Positions 9,938 to 18,267 of a stretch of DNA of 64,000 nt are shown piece by piece. Source of the stretch: Clostridia bacterium (GTDB lineage: Bacteria; Bacillota; Clostridia; Lachnospirales; Anaerotignaceae); NCBI GenBank assembly GCA_022651385.1, contig JALCQR010000001.1, positions 1 through 64,000 on the forward strand, given 5' to 3'. Each line of letters starts with the position of its first letter. The stretch's first letter is position 1. Position numbers and translations under genes: made by a program. The notes under the pieces were generated by a model. The model worked only from the letters and a program-made list of their open reading frames with translations. It was not told the origin of the DNA and ran no database searches.

Positions 9938-10046
9938 AATAAGACTTACTGAAACTGAATGCGTACAGTTAAGATAATGTATGTGTACTTTTAAAACCGA
10001 GTAAAATAGAGTAAGTGATATAATTTAAAATAATAAAAATTTAGGG

Positions 10047-10075
10047 TTGACAACCTCTGCTCTTTTTGTTATTAT
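10047..10075 (+). promoter_or_regulatory. Promoter of the tRNA operon
   Basis: TTGACA (10047-10052), a 17-base spacer and TATTAT (10070-10075) form a near-consensus sigma-A promoter about 80 bases upstream of the Leu-Phe-Gly tRNA cluster. Confidence 0.8.
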
Positions 10076-10152
10076 GTTTAAGCGGTCAATTGAAACATAA
10101 GATTGTAAAAAATTGTAAAATTCAAGCGATTTTGTGCTAATTTGATTTTTAT

Positions 10153-10236
10153 GCCCGAGTGGCGGAACTGGCAGACGCACAGGACTTAAAATCCTGCGGG
10201 GTAACACTCGTACCGGTTCGATTCCGGTCTCGGGCA
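10153..10236 (+). tRNA. tRNA-Leu (anticodon TAA)
   Basis: An 84-base class II tRNA. Acceptor arms GCCCGAG and CTCGGGC pair, the anticodon loop reads CTTAAAA, a long variable arm is present, and the T loop is GGTTCGATTCC. The discriminator is A. First gene of the tRNA operon. Confidence 0.96.
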
Positions 10237-10255
10237 CATTTTTTTTAAACAATAT

Positions 10256-10328
<73 letters not shown>

Positions 10329-10341
10329 TTGTTTATTATAT

Positions 10342-10413
10342 GCGCGAATGGCTCAGAGGTAGAGCATCGCCTTGCCAAGGCGAGGGCCGCGAGTTCGAAT
10401 CTCGTTTCGCGCT
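10342..10413 (+). tRNA. tRNA-Gly (anticodon GCC)
   Basis: A 72-base tRNA with acceptor arms GCGCGAA and TTCGCGC, anticodon loop TTGCCAA and T loop AGTTCGAATCT. The discriminator is T. Last gene of the tRNA operon, followed by a terminator. Confidence 0.95.
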
Positions 10414-10418
10414 TCTTA

Positions 10419-10452
10419 ATCCATATGTATGTATTGCATATGGATTTTTTTG
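10419..10452 (+). terminator. Terminator of the tRNA operon
   Basis: Nine-base perfect arms ATCCATATG and CATATGGAT followed by seven T. Confidence 0.88.
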
Positions 10453-10481
10453 TATTGTTTTATATCTAAGGGGTGATTTGT

Positions 10482-10811
10482 TTGCCGTCTGATAAAGAAT
10501 ACCTTGATTTTTTGCTTGACCAGCTAAACGGGATTGACGACATAGCGTCAAGAAAAATGATGGGCGAATATATATTATATTACCGCGAAAAAGTATTCGG
10601 CGGAATATATGACAACCGTTTTCTTGTAAAAATAACGGAAGCCGGAAAAAATCTTATGCCGGATTGCCGCAAAGAAATACCATATGAAGGTGCAAAACCT
10701 ATGTTTTTGGTTGAAGAAATAGAAAACAGGGATTTTCTGAAAGAACTTATAACTAAAATGTATGATGAGCTGCCTGATATAAAAAAGAAAAGAAAGCGAG
10801 TGGTTAAATGA
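10482..10811 (+). CDS. TfoX N-terminal-domain protein
   Basis: A protein of about 109 residues that matches the TfoX-N fold seen in many small bacterial proteins (IASRKMMGEYILYY followed by a short beta sheet and a C-terminal helix pair). The C-terminus is very basic. TTG at 10482 is preferred because AAGGGG lies eight bases upstream; a GTG nine bases earlier would overlap that site. It overlaps the next gene by ATGA, so the two are coupled. Full-length TfoX regulates competence in gamma-proteobacteria, but stand-alone TfoX-N proteins have no settled role. Confidence 0.8.
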   Translation: MPSDKEYLDFLLDQLNGIDDIASRKMMGEYILYYREKVFGGIYDNRFLVKITEAGKNLMPDCRKEIPYEGAKPMFLVEEIENRDFLKELITKMYDELPDIKKKRKRVVK

Positions 10812-11278
10812 AGTACAAAAATACGCTTTTGGCCGTAAAAGATATGGAAAAGAGCAAAAAATTTTATAAGGAAGTATTGGGCCTTCATGTCTGCGCTGAT
10901 TTTGGGGCAAATGTCACTCTTACAGGAGGAATTTCTCTGCAAACCATTGATACTTGGAAAGGCTTTATTGACGAAAAAAATGTTTTGTTTAAAAGCAATT
11001 CATACGAGCTTTATTTTGAAGAGGATAATTTTGACTTCTTTATAGATAACCTTAAAAGCAGAACAGATATCGAATATGTGCATGGAGTAAAAGAACACTC
11101 TTGGGGCCAAAGAGTTGTAAGAATATATGACTGTGACGGTCATATAATTGAAATCGGCGAAAATATGATAAATGTTGTTAAAAGATTTGAAAAAAGCGGT
11201 TTAAGCGTGACTCAAATTTCTGAAAGAATGGACGTACCGGAAAAGTACGTTATTAATTGTTTAAAATCAAACAAGTAA
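10808..11278 (+). CDS. VOC/glyoxalase-superfamily protein with C-terminal helix-turn-helix-like tail
   Basis: A 156-residue protein. Residues 1-120 follow the vicinal-oxygen-chelate pattern: an opening NTLLAVKDMEKSKKFYKEVL segment and a closing DCDGHIIEIGE strand with a metal-type Glu. The last 35 residues (LSVTQISERMDVPEKYV) read like a small helix-turn-helix, an addition not usual for simple glyoxalase-fold proteins. It is coupled to the TfoX-N gene. The ligand or reaction is unknown; resistance or aromatic-binding roles are possible in the family. Confidence 0.78.
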   Translation: MKYKNTLLAVKDMEKSKKFYKEVLGLHVCADFGANVTLTGGISLQTIDTWKGFIDEKNVLFKSNSYELYFEEDNFDFFIDNLKSRTDIEYVHGVKEHSWGQRVVRIYDCDGHIIEIGENMINVVKRFEKSGLSVTQISERMDVPEKYVINCLKSNK

Positions 11279-11290
11279 TCAAAACAAAAG

Positions 11291-11340
11291 CACAGCTTGA
11301 GTATTTTATTGACAAATACTTCAGGCTGTGTTTGTGTTTT
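11291..11340 (+). terminator. Terminator after the VOC gene
   Basis: A long stem, CACAGC and GAGTATTT pairing with AAATACTTC and GCTGTG, is followed by a T-rich stretch. The DNA from here to 11526 holds no convincing gene; a 65-codon frame at 11297-11494 runs through the terminator. Confidence 0.8.
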
Positions 11341-11526
11341 AATATCATTCGGCTTTGTAGCTGTGAAGAGAGCATATTATCTGTCTGTGCCAAGATTTTC
11401 TCCCTTAGATACCATATTTGATTACGTTTATATTAACTTATATATATTATTTGTCAATGAAGCTTATTTTAATATACGTATTTTTGTTATATAATCAATA
11501 ATAATAGTTTTAGGAGATGATTTTAA

Positions 11527-12636
11527 TTGGATGAAAGAATAAAAATTTTAGCAAAAAACCTTGTTAATTATTCATGCAGGGTAAAAAAAGGCGAAAACGT
11601 ACTTATAAGCTGCCACGGCACGGCGCCTATTCCGCTTGTAAGGCGAATAATTAAGGAAGTTTACAAAGCAGGTGGAACTCCGTTTTTTGATATGACCACA
11701 AGCTCCGTTGAACGTGATATGCTTATGGGTATGACTAAGGAACAGCTTAAACTTAAATCTGAGCTTGAATGTGAAAAAATGCGTCATATGAATGCATATA
11801 TAGGTGTAAGGGGCGATGAAAACATAAGTGAGCTGTCTGATGTTCCGTCTGAAAAAATTAATATGTATTCCAAATATTTTATTGGCCCTGTAAACGATAT
11901 ACGTGTTCCAAACACAAAATGGGTGGTGCTTAGGTATCCGTGTGCATCAATGGCACAGTCGGCGTCAATGAGTATGGAGGCTTTTGAGGATTACTATTTT
12001 TCAGTATGCAATCTTGACTATGGAAAAATGAGTAAAGCTATGGATAAACTTAAAGAACTTATGGAAAAAACAGATAAGGTGCGTATTGTTGCAAAAAACA
12101 CTGATATTTCATTTTCAATAAAAAATATACCTGCTGTAAAATGTGCCGGGGAATGTAATATACCCGACGGTGAAGTTTATACGGCCCCTGTTAAAGAAAG
12201 TATAAACGGAACAATATCATATAATACCCCAAGCGACTATAATTCATTTACTTTTGAAAATATCGTACTTACATTTAAAGACGGAAAAATAATCGGAGCC
12301 GAAGCCAACGACAGCAAAAGATTAAATGAAATACTGGATACTGATGAAGGTGCAAGATATGTGGGAGAGTTTTCACTTGGTGTAAATCCATATATTAAAA
12401 AACCTATGAATAATATACTCTTTGATGAAAAAATAATGGGCAGTATTCATTTTACACCGGGCTGCTGCTATGACGACGCGCCAAATGGTAATAAAAGCGC
12501 CGTACACTGGGATCTGGTGCTTATACAGACTCCTGAATACGGCGGGGGCGAAATCTATTTTGACGATGTAATTATAAGAAAAGACGGAAGATTTTTAAAT
12601 GAGCTTGAAGTTCTCAATCCTGAAAATCTGATCTAA
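11527..12636 (+). CDS. M29-family aminopeptidase
   Basis: A 369-residue protein of the thermophilic/AmpS-type M29 leucine aminopeptidases. It begins with the family's KILAKNLVNYSCRVKKGENV segment and carries acidic and His metal ligands in the C-terminal half (GECNIPDGEVYTAP, AKNTDISFS, SAVHWDLVLI, GGGEIYFDD). Length is slightly short of the usual 400-410. TTG at 11527 follows GGAGATG; the ATG four bases on is out of frame. It should be a cytoplasmic metallo-aminopeptidase that finishes peptide breakdown. Its 3' end overlaps a convergent hypothetical gene by 23 bases. Confidence 0.92.
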   Translation: MDERIKILAKNLVNYSCRVKKGENVLISCHGTAPIPLVRRIIKEVYKAGGTPFFDMTTSSVERDMLMGMTKEQLKLKSELECEKMRHMNAYIGVRGDENISELSDVPSEKINMYSKYFIGPVNDIRVPNTKWVVLRYPCASMAQSASMSMEAFEDYYFSVCNLDYGKMSKAMDKLKELMEKTDKVRIVAKNTDISFSIKNIPAVKCAGECNIPDGEVYTAPVKESINGTISYNTPSDYNSFTFENIVLTFKDGKIIGAEANDSKRLNEILDTDEGARYVGEFSLGVNPYIKKPMNNILFDEKIMGSIHFTPGCCYDDAPNGNKSAVHWDLVLIQTPEYGGGEIYFDDVIIRKDGRFLNELEVLNPENLI

Positions 12637-13036
12637 TTGAATCGGCAAAATATTTTAAAATGATAAATTCTGACATCCGTGCAAGTGCTGCTGAATTGCC
12701 GTCGGGTGTCTTTTTGCTTTTCATTTCTATATGTGATGTATTTTCAAGACTGGTTTTAATGTTTGAAAAAGCAGACATCATATTCAGCATTTTTATGCAG
12801 GCATCAAAATTTTTATGTGACTGTGGCGGAGAATAATTTTTTAAAGCACTTAAAAGCAGCACTTCTCTTGACGGTCTGTGTTTTGTTTTATCCTCCTCAT
12901 TTTTTGCTGCGGCGTAAAGACGTTTTATATAATTGTTTTCAAGGCTTCTACGAAGTGACTGTGCAGCAAGGGAAATATCTTCATTTATTGGATTAAACAT
13001 ATCAATCATGTCTGGGATATCTTTTTTGTCCGGCAT
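12614..13036 (-). CDS. Hypothetical protein, convergent with aminopeptidase
   Basis: I do not recognise this 140-residue protein. It looks soluble and mainly helical, with a polar N-terminus (PDKKDIPDMIDMFNPI), a central basic stretch and no signal peptide. ATG at 13036 is preferred to the TTG at 13042 because GAGG lies eight bases before it. It is 51 bases from the S8 protease gene on the same strand, downstream of it, so the two probably form a unit; a regulatory or chaperone partner of the protease is one possibility but nothing shows it. Confidence 0.65.
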   Translation of the reverse strand: MPDKKDIPDMIDMFNPINEDISLAAQSLRRSLENNYIKRLYAAAKNEEDKTKHRPSREVLLLSALKNYSPPQSHKNFDACIKMLNMMSAFSNIKTSLENTSHIEMKSKKTPDGNSAALARMSEFIILKYFADSIRSDFQD

Positions 13037-13087
13037 TGTCAAAACCTCTATTTTTATCTTTATATTAATTATATGGTTTTAAGTGTG

Positions 13088-13960
13088 TCATTTATGAAAG
13101 ATATCTGCAATATTAAGAAGATATTTATTATTATTCATAGATGCCTCTATTATGGCTCTTTTTATTTGTGAGGGGGAGTATTCCGGATACTTCTGCAATA
13201 TAAGCGCGCATGTACCGGATACCATTGGAGTGGCCATAGAGGTTCCGCTCATGCGTATATAATTGCTGTCTACAATAAGGCTTTCTTCTCGTTTTGGACT
13301 GTCGAATGAAAATGAAAGAGAACGGCAGGACACTATATTTTCTGATGGAGCGAATATATCGGGCTTATAATAAACTTTTCCTCCCATGTTTATTCTGAAT
13401 CTTCGGTGTTCTTCCCATGAGCCTACGGTTATTACGTTTGGACTGATTCCGGGTGATGTTATTACAGAGGAGTTTTCGTTTCCTGAAGCTGCGCATACAG
13501 TTATGCCATCGTTAAAAAGAGCGGTGCAGGCCATGAGGAGTGATGCCGATATGCTTTTATCTACGGTACCTATTGACATATTTACTATATGAATACCGTA
13601 TTTTCTGTAGTTTCTGTGTATCCAGTTTATGGCTTCAAGGGCTGCGGCTGCGTTTCCGTGGCCTGCGTCATCAAGTATTTTAAGACTTACTATATTGCAT
13701 TGGGGTGCAACGCCTCTATATTTTCCGTTGCTTAAAATGCCGTTTGATGCTGCTATGCCGCACACATGTGTACCGTGTCCGTTATCATCATACGGCTCTC
13801 TTAAGCCGTTTACAAAATCGTGAAAGGCTATTATCCTGTTATTTGGGTATATAAAATCGGCTAAAGGACATATACCTGTATCAAGAAAAGCTATACAAAT
13901 ACCTTTACCTGTTATGCCTTGCGGCGGATAAGCGTTTATTGTATTTAATGCTCTATCCAT
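13088..13960 (-). CDS. Subtilisin-like serine protease (S8), no signal peptide
   Basis: A protease of about 290 residues with a complete catalytic triad: Asp in FLDTGICP, His in DNGHGTHVCG, Ser in SGTSMATPMVSG, plus the oxyanion Asn in AASGNENSS. There is no signal peptide or long prodomain, so it resembles intracellular subtilisins or the Csp-type proteases of clostridia. ATG at 13960 fits GGAG at 10 bases; an ATG three codons earlier is too close to that site. It is divergent from the Cys-rich peptide gene across a 159-base region. Substrates are unknown; a sporulation or germination role would be a guess. Confidence 0.9.
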   Translation of the reverse strand: MDRALNTINAYPPQGITGKGICIAFLDTGICPLADFIYPNNRIIAFHDFVNGLREPYDDNGHGTHVCGIAASNGILSNGKYRGVAPQCNIVSLKILDDAGHGNAAAALEAINWIHRNYRKYGIHIVNMSIGTVDKSISASLLMACTALFNDGITVCAASGNENSSVITSPGISPNVITVGSWEEHRRFRINMGGKVYYKPDIFAPSENIVSCRSLSFSFDSPKREESLIVDSNYIRMSGTSMATPMVSGTCALILQKYPEYSPSQIKRAIIEASMNNNKYLLNIADIFHK

Positions 13961-14119
13961 TAAAATCATGCTCCACAGTGTTTGTCTGTATCATTTTATG
14001 GGAAAAGCCTAATATGTGTGAATGAGCAAAATAATTTAAATTACAGGTAATAACAGGTAATATTAGTTTGAACCGATACATATAATCGTTTATGTAAAAA
14101 CCTTTCGGAGGTATGAAAA

Positions 14120-14371
14120 ATGAATTGTGGATGTGGAAATGGTAGTAATAGTTTTTTGTGGATTATTATTCTTATTTTCCTTATTGGAGGATGCGGTGGC
14201 GGAAACAGTTTCGGTTTCTTTGGTAATTCCGGATGCAATGACGGCTGCGGAGGAAATAACAATGAGTGCTCTTGGATAATCATACTTATTCTCCTTCTTT
14301 GCTGCTGCGGTTCAAATGGAAACTGCGGAACCTGTGCTTCCAACAACGGATGCAGTATGTGTGAAGCTTGA
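14120..14371 (+). CDS. Small Cys/Gly-rich protein with duplicated hydrophobic segment
   Basis: An 83-residue protein with 13 Cys and many Gly and Asn. It contains two copies of the same unit: a hydrophobic run WIIILI(F/L)L followed by a Cys/Gly cluster, at about residues 14-28 and 52-68, each flanked by Asn/Ser/Cys-rich spacers. GGAGG precedes the ATG and a terminator follows, so it is a real monocistronic gene. The composition recalls small YjcZ-like or coat-associated proteins of spore formers, but I cannot assign a family. A surface, coat or metal-binding role is inference. Confidence 0.8.
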   Translation: MNCGCGNGSNSFLWIIILIFLIGGCGGGNSFGFFGNSGCNDGCGGNNNECSWIIILILLLCCCGSNGNCGTCASNNGCSMCEA

Positions 14372-14382
14372 TATCAAAAAAG

Positions 14383-14408
14383 GGCTGCTGTTTTAGCGGC
14401 CTTTTTTT
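14383..14408 (+). terminator. Terminator after the Cys-rich gene
   Basis: Arms GGCTGCT and AGCGGCC (one G-T pair) followed by seven T. Confidence 0.85.
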
Positions 14409-14435
14409 ATACAAAAAAATCAAGGAGGAATACCA

Positions 14436-15842
14436 ATGGACCAAGCGGTGCTTTATACAAACTATGGGGCACAATATGTGTATTGCAAAAACGGGAATTT
14501 ATATATTTCTGAAATACATGAAAAACCTAAAAATCTTTCGCCTGTGTTGATATCAGGCGCTGAAAGTTTTGATATATTTTATGAAGCCGATGAAAAGATG
14601 GCGCTTTTTTTGAGGACAAGAAAAGATACTTGGACAAAAATGCTTATTGTCAAAAACAGATTGATGTATTACGGAAACTCGGAAGGCAGCTTCTCAATGT
14701 CGGATGTCAACCTTTTAGGATACTCTGCTTTAAAAAAAGAATTGTTTTTGTTTTCAGTGCCGAAAAACAGCCTTATAAAACTTAATACTGAAAACGGAAA
14801 AAATGATGTTGTAGAACAAGACATAGAAATTTTTGACGGCGGAGTGTATCATTATGGAAGCAAAACGCTGATTTCATACATCAAAAACGGAAAACTTTGT
14901 CTATATGATACTGAAAACGGAAAAAAATTAATAGTGAGTGACAATGCAAGAAACATAAAGGACATGTCCTTATGTATGAATAACGGGAAAATATGTGTAT
15001 TGATGATTGTTAGAAACGGATATGCTTTTAACCTAAATCTATATATGCAGGGTGAACGTCCTATACACCTATTGAAGCTTAAAAGCGCAAAAAACTGCAT
15101 TATCACGTCAAACAACGGTACTTTAAACGTAGGAATATGTGATGAAAAGCATATGGCTTTTATGCGTTCCGAAAAAAGCAGGACTGCCTTTTCTCCTGTT
15201 ACCGAGGAAGAAATACCTGATGTAATAAAAATAAGCTATATAACAGATAATGCAGAATTTTCAGCATCGCATATATTTGCAGATTCTACAGGCAGACTGC
15301 TTATGCCGGATGTTTTAAGTCCTGAATTTAAAATAATTGAAAAAGATGACGATATAACCGAAAAACTTAAAAGCAAGCTGAATATTCTTGAAACTGAACT
15401 TAAGAACAAAGAAAAAATAATAAACAGTATATCGACCGAATTTTCACAAAAACAGGTAAATGACGGAAGCGTTATTACACGGCTTAGAAAAAGTCTTGAA
15501 AATGCGGAAAAAAAGAATAAAGAACTTATGAATGCAGTATCACAATTGGAAAATGAGAAACGCAAATTTGAAAATGTTGAAAAAGAAATAATGAAAATGT
15601 CTGACAAATCTTCAAATCAAAAATTAATAGAACAAAATCAAGAAAAAAAGACGTTAGAAGAAATACTTCCGAATAAAAAGCCAATGGAGCTGGTGCTTCC
15701 GGATAAAAAGCCAGTGGAACAAAAGCCAATAGAGCAAGTGATTCCGGATAAAAGGCCAATGGAACAAAAGCCAATAGAGCAGGTGCTTCCAGAGCAAAAA
15801 CCAATAGAGCAAAAACAGGAACAAAAAGAAACAGACGAATAA
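14436..15842 (+). CDS. Hypothetical protein: beta-rich N-terminus, coiled coil, charged repeat tail
   Basis: A 468-residue protein that I cannot place in a family. Residues about 1-295 alternate short beta strands with Asn-Gly turns (NGKLCLYDTENGKKLIV-like units), which suggests a beta-propeller. Residues about 305-400 are a long coiled coil rich in Lys, Glu, Leu and Asn. The last 60 residues are an imperfect tandem repeat built on P(I/V)EQ(V/K)(L/I)P(D/E)(K/Q)(K/R)P. No signal peptide or membrane segment is seen. GGAGG precedes the ATG and a terminator follows. A scaffold role in a multiprotein structure would suit this layout. Confidence 0.8.
   Translation: MDQAVLYTNYGAQYVYCKNGNLYISEIHEKPKNLSPVLISGAESFDIFYEADEKMALFLRTRKDTWTKMLIVKNRLMYYGNSEGSFSMSDVNLLGYSALKKELFLFSVPKNSLIKLNTENGKNDVVEQDIEIFDGGVYHYGSKTLISYIKNGKLCLYDTENGKKLIVSDNARNIKDMSLCMNNGKICVLMIVRNGYAFNLNLYMQGERPIHLLKLKSAKNCIITSNNGTLNVGICDEKHMAFMRSEKSRTAFSPVTEEEIPDVIKISYITDNAEFSASHIFADSTGRLLMPDVLSPEFKIIEKDDDITEKLKSKLNILETELKNKEKIINSISTEFSQKQVNDGSVITRLRKSLENAEKKNKELMNAVSQLENEKRKFENVEKEIMKMSDKSSNQKLIEQNQEKKTLEEILPNKKPMELVLPDKKPVEQKPIEQVIPDKRPMEQKPIEQVLPEQKPIEQKQEQKETDE
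15660..15835 (+). repeat. Intragenic tandem repeat coding for a Pro/Glu/Lys tail
   Basis: Imperfect copies of a roughly 30-base unit containing AAAAGCCAATGGAACA and variants such as AAAAGCCAATAGAGCA occur in the 3' end of the coiled-coil gene. Copies stay in frame, so changes in copy number would only lengthen or shorten the tail. Confidence 0.8.
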
Positions 15843-15881
15843 GACAGAAAACTTAAAGAATTTATAATAAACAGAATTACA

Positions 15882-15935
15882 AAAGTTCGATTTCATCGGT
15901 TTTTAAACCTATTATTGAGAAATCGGACTTTTTTT
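15882..15935 (+). terminator. Terminator after the coiled-coil gene
   Basis: Thirteen-base arms AAAGTTCGATTTC and GAAATCGGACTTT (one G-T pair) with a T run. The rest of the gap to 16089 shows only the GGGGG binding site of the next gene. Confidence 0.88.
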
Positions 15936-16089
15936 AATAAATGAAATAAGTTGGTATTAAATGCACATTTTTACATGATTTTGTGGTAAAATAAAAACGT
16001 TTCGTATTTTATTTTTTATACAGAGTATCAGTTTTGATTTTTGCTGAACGATTGACCAAAACGGCCTAAATATAAAGGGGGACATTATT

Positions 16090-16491
16090 ATGTCGGCTTA
16101 TTCATTTACAGTACATACGGAAAATCATTCTCAAATGATAGATATTACACAGCAAGTTCGTCAGGCGATTTCTGAAAGCGGTGTCAAAAGCGGTATAGCT
16201 GTTATTTTTACATCGCATACAACTGCCGGTATAACTATAAACGAAAATGCTGATCCGGATGTCAAAAGGGATTTGCTTTATGCACTTGAAAAAGCTGTGC
16301 CTTGGGAAAACGGATATCATCATTCTGAGGGAAATTCTGCAGCGCATCTTAAATCTTCTATCGTGGGATGTTCACAGGCAGTAATTATAAACAACGGTAA
16401 TGCTGTGCTTGGCACATGGCAGGGCATATACTTCTGTGAGTTTGACGGACCGAGAACAAGAACTGTGTTTGTTAAAATTGTTGAAGGATAA
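16090..16491 (+). CDS. yjbQ: YjbQ (UPF0047) family protein
   Basis: A 133-residue single-domain protein of the YjbQ/UPF0047 family, with the conserved FTSHTTAGITINENADPDV segment, a HH pair plus HSEGNSAAHLKSSI, and GTWQGIYFCEFDGPR near the C-terminus. The clustered His residues form the metal or substrate pocket known in the family. Members have been described as having weak thiamine-phosphate synthase activity, but their real role is unsettled. It is a single-gene unit closed by a strong terminator. Confidence 0.93.
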   Translation: MSAYSFTVHTENHSQMIDITQQVRQAISESGVKSGIAVIFTSHTTAGITINENADPDVKRDLLYALEKAVPWENGYHHSEGNSAAHLKSSIVGCSQAVIINNGNAVLGTWQGIYFCEFDGPRTRTVFVKIVEG

Positions 16492-16511
16492 CTTAATTTT
16501 TTTTATTTTGG

Positions 16512-16538
16512 GCCTCCTGTTATTACAGGAGGCTTTTT
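16512..16538 (+). terminator. Terminator after yjbQ
   Basis: Nine-base perfect arms GCCTCCTGT and ACAGGAGGC with a tetraloop-like TATT and a T run. Confidence 0.93.
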
Positions 16539-16558
16539 ATGTTGACAAAATGTGTAAT

Positions 16559-16622
16559 TTATGCACTTATCCACATATAAACTGTGCATAAATTGTGAAC
16601 AATGCATGTTTTATGTGGATAA
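16559..16622. promoter_or_regulatory. Cluster of DnaA boxes
   Basis: Within 64 bases there are three exact TTATNCACA sites: TTATCCACA at 16567-16575 on the plus strand, and TGTGCATAA (16583-16591) and TGTGGATAA (16614-16622) as reverse complements. Near matches TTATGCACT (16559-16567) and TGTGAACAA (16594-16602) fill the spaces. The flanks are AT-rich. It sits between yjbQ and the RND operon, with no dnaA or dnaN nearby, so it is more likely a DnaA-binding regulatory or titration site than the main origin. Confidence 0.75.
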
Positions 16623-16767
16623 TTTTTACATTTTTGGAACGATTAAGAAATTTTAAGAAATGTAACAGGTTTGTTTAAGATGTAGAGATAATAATCTAAA
16701 AACATAAGCTTTTTTAAATAATAATCTTTATTATAATTGAGATTTGGAAATGAGGAGGTAGTTTTTA

Positions 16768-18264
16768 GTGAAAAAAATGTTATGGCTGCCCATAGGCTTA
16801 ATTTGTGCGTCAGTTGTTTTTTCCGGCTGCGGCTCAAAGCAGGCCGGTGCAGGCACAAAAGGACAGATGCCCGGAGCAAAACAGCAGTCAAGTGCTACTG
16901 CTGTTGAGACATGTACTGCCGAAAAAAAACTGATTCAGGATACAGCAACGTTTACAGGCACCATAAATCCTTATGATACTGTTAATGTAATCAGTACGCA
17001 GACTTCAGAAAAAGTTACAAGTGTAAATTTTGACGTTGGTGACAAAGTTAAAGCAGGAGATGTGCTTTTTACTCTTGATACTACGGATATTCAAAATAAT
17101 ATTGACGTTTTGAAAGCAAATATTGCTTCTGCCGATGCGAACATAAAAAGTGCGCAGACATCTTTAGAGCAGGTCAAAGGCTCAAGCAGCAAAAGTCAGA
17201 TAGAGACTTATAAAAACAGTATTTCAACTGCAAAACGAAACCTTGAATCTGCCAAATCGGACCTTGAAACGTCCAAATCCGATTATGATTCGGCTCAGTC
17301 TTTATTTAAACTTGGAGGTGTGTCACAATATGACCTCAATAACGACAAAATAAAATATGAAAATGCGCAAAGAAGCGTAGACGCTGCTCAGCAGACTCTT
17401 GATAATGCAAATTATCAATATAATTTGTATGTAAATGAAACTCTTAAGGAGAATACTGAAAAAGCTCAAGACAGCCTTAATTCCGCTGTGGCTTCCAAAA
17501 ATTCAACGGCGGCTCAGATGAAATCTTATGAAAAACAGCTTTCAGATTGTACTGTTACATCACCTATAAGCGGAACTGTTCTTCAACGAAACGCGACTGT
17601 TGGCTCGGTTTTGGGCTCAGGTACACCTTTTGTTATAGTTAATCTTGATACTGTAAAAGTAAAAGTAAATGTTGCGGAAGATATGATAAACAAAATAAAA
17701 GTGGGCGATACAGTAAAGATAAAAGTTGCTTCATATTCTGATAAAGAATTTGAAGGACATATTTCAACAATTGCTCCTGGTGCTGATGACGGAACTTATC
17801 CTGTTGAAATAGATATTCCCAACAGTGACGGGCTTTTAAAAAGCGGAATGTTTGCTCAGGTTACATTTGCTAAAGAGTCAGGCGACAGTGATATAGTAAT
17901 TGACCGTGACGCTTTGCTTACAACTACCGACGGAAACTATGTATTTATTGTAGAAGACGGAAAGGCAAAGAAGGTAGATGTAACTACGGGTATAGATAAC
18001 GGTGATGAAATACAGATACTTAGCGGTCTTAATGAGGGCGACTAAGTTGTATACAGCGGCAATACATATCTTAACGACGGAGATTCGGTAAACGTTGTAA
18101 CCGGCGTGTCAGACAGCAATTCAGACAGTACTTCGGCAGATAAAAGCGCTGATTCTTCCGCAGAACCTAAATCTTCTTCCAAAGACTTGAAAACTCAAAG
18201 CGACAATGAATCTCAAAGTGATACGATTAAGAAAACTGCTCCTGAAAGTTCAAAGGGGGAGTAA
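16768..18264 (+). pseudogene. RND efflux adaptor (membrane fusion) lipoprotein, interrupted by in-frame TAA
   Basis: The frame encodes a membrane-fusion protein: lipobox FSGC at about residues 17-20, a biotinyl-lipoyl half motif, a long coiled-coil hairpin at about 105-250, the second lipoyl half (TSPISGTVLQRNATVGS), and a beta-barrel domain. A TAA at 18043-18045 ends it after 425 residues, just after the GLNEGD turn. The same frame then continues open for 72 codons (VVYSGNTYLNDGDSV, then a Ser/Asp-rich tail) to a TAA at 18262, three bases before the RND pump gene. The normal reading would be GLNEGD-x-VVYSG, so one codon has become a stop. Most of the adaptor is intact and may still work, or the stop may be read through. 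GTG start behind AGGAGGT. Confidence 0.85.
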
Positions 18265-18267
18265 AGA

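Noticed and set aside
11297-11494. A 65-codon frame after the VOC gene
   Set aside because: It runs through a terminator hairpin, has no binding site and a hydrophobic, unpatterned product.
16559-16622. The main chromosome origin
   Set aside because: DnaA boxes are present, but no dnaA, dnaN, recF or rpmH lies near, so it is reported only as a DnaA-binding site.
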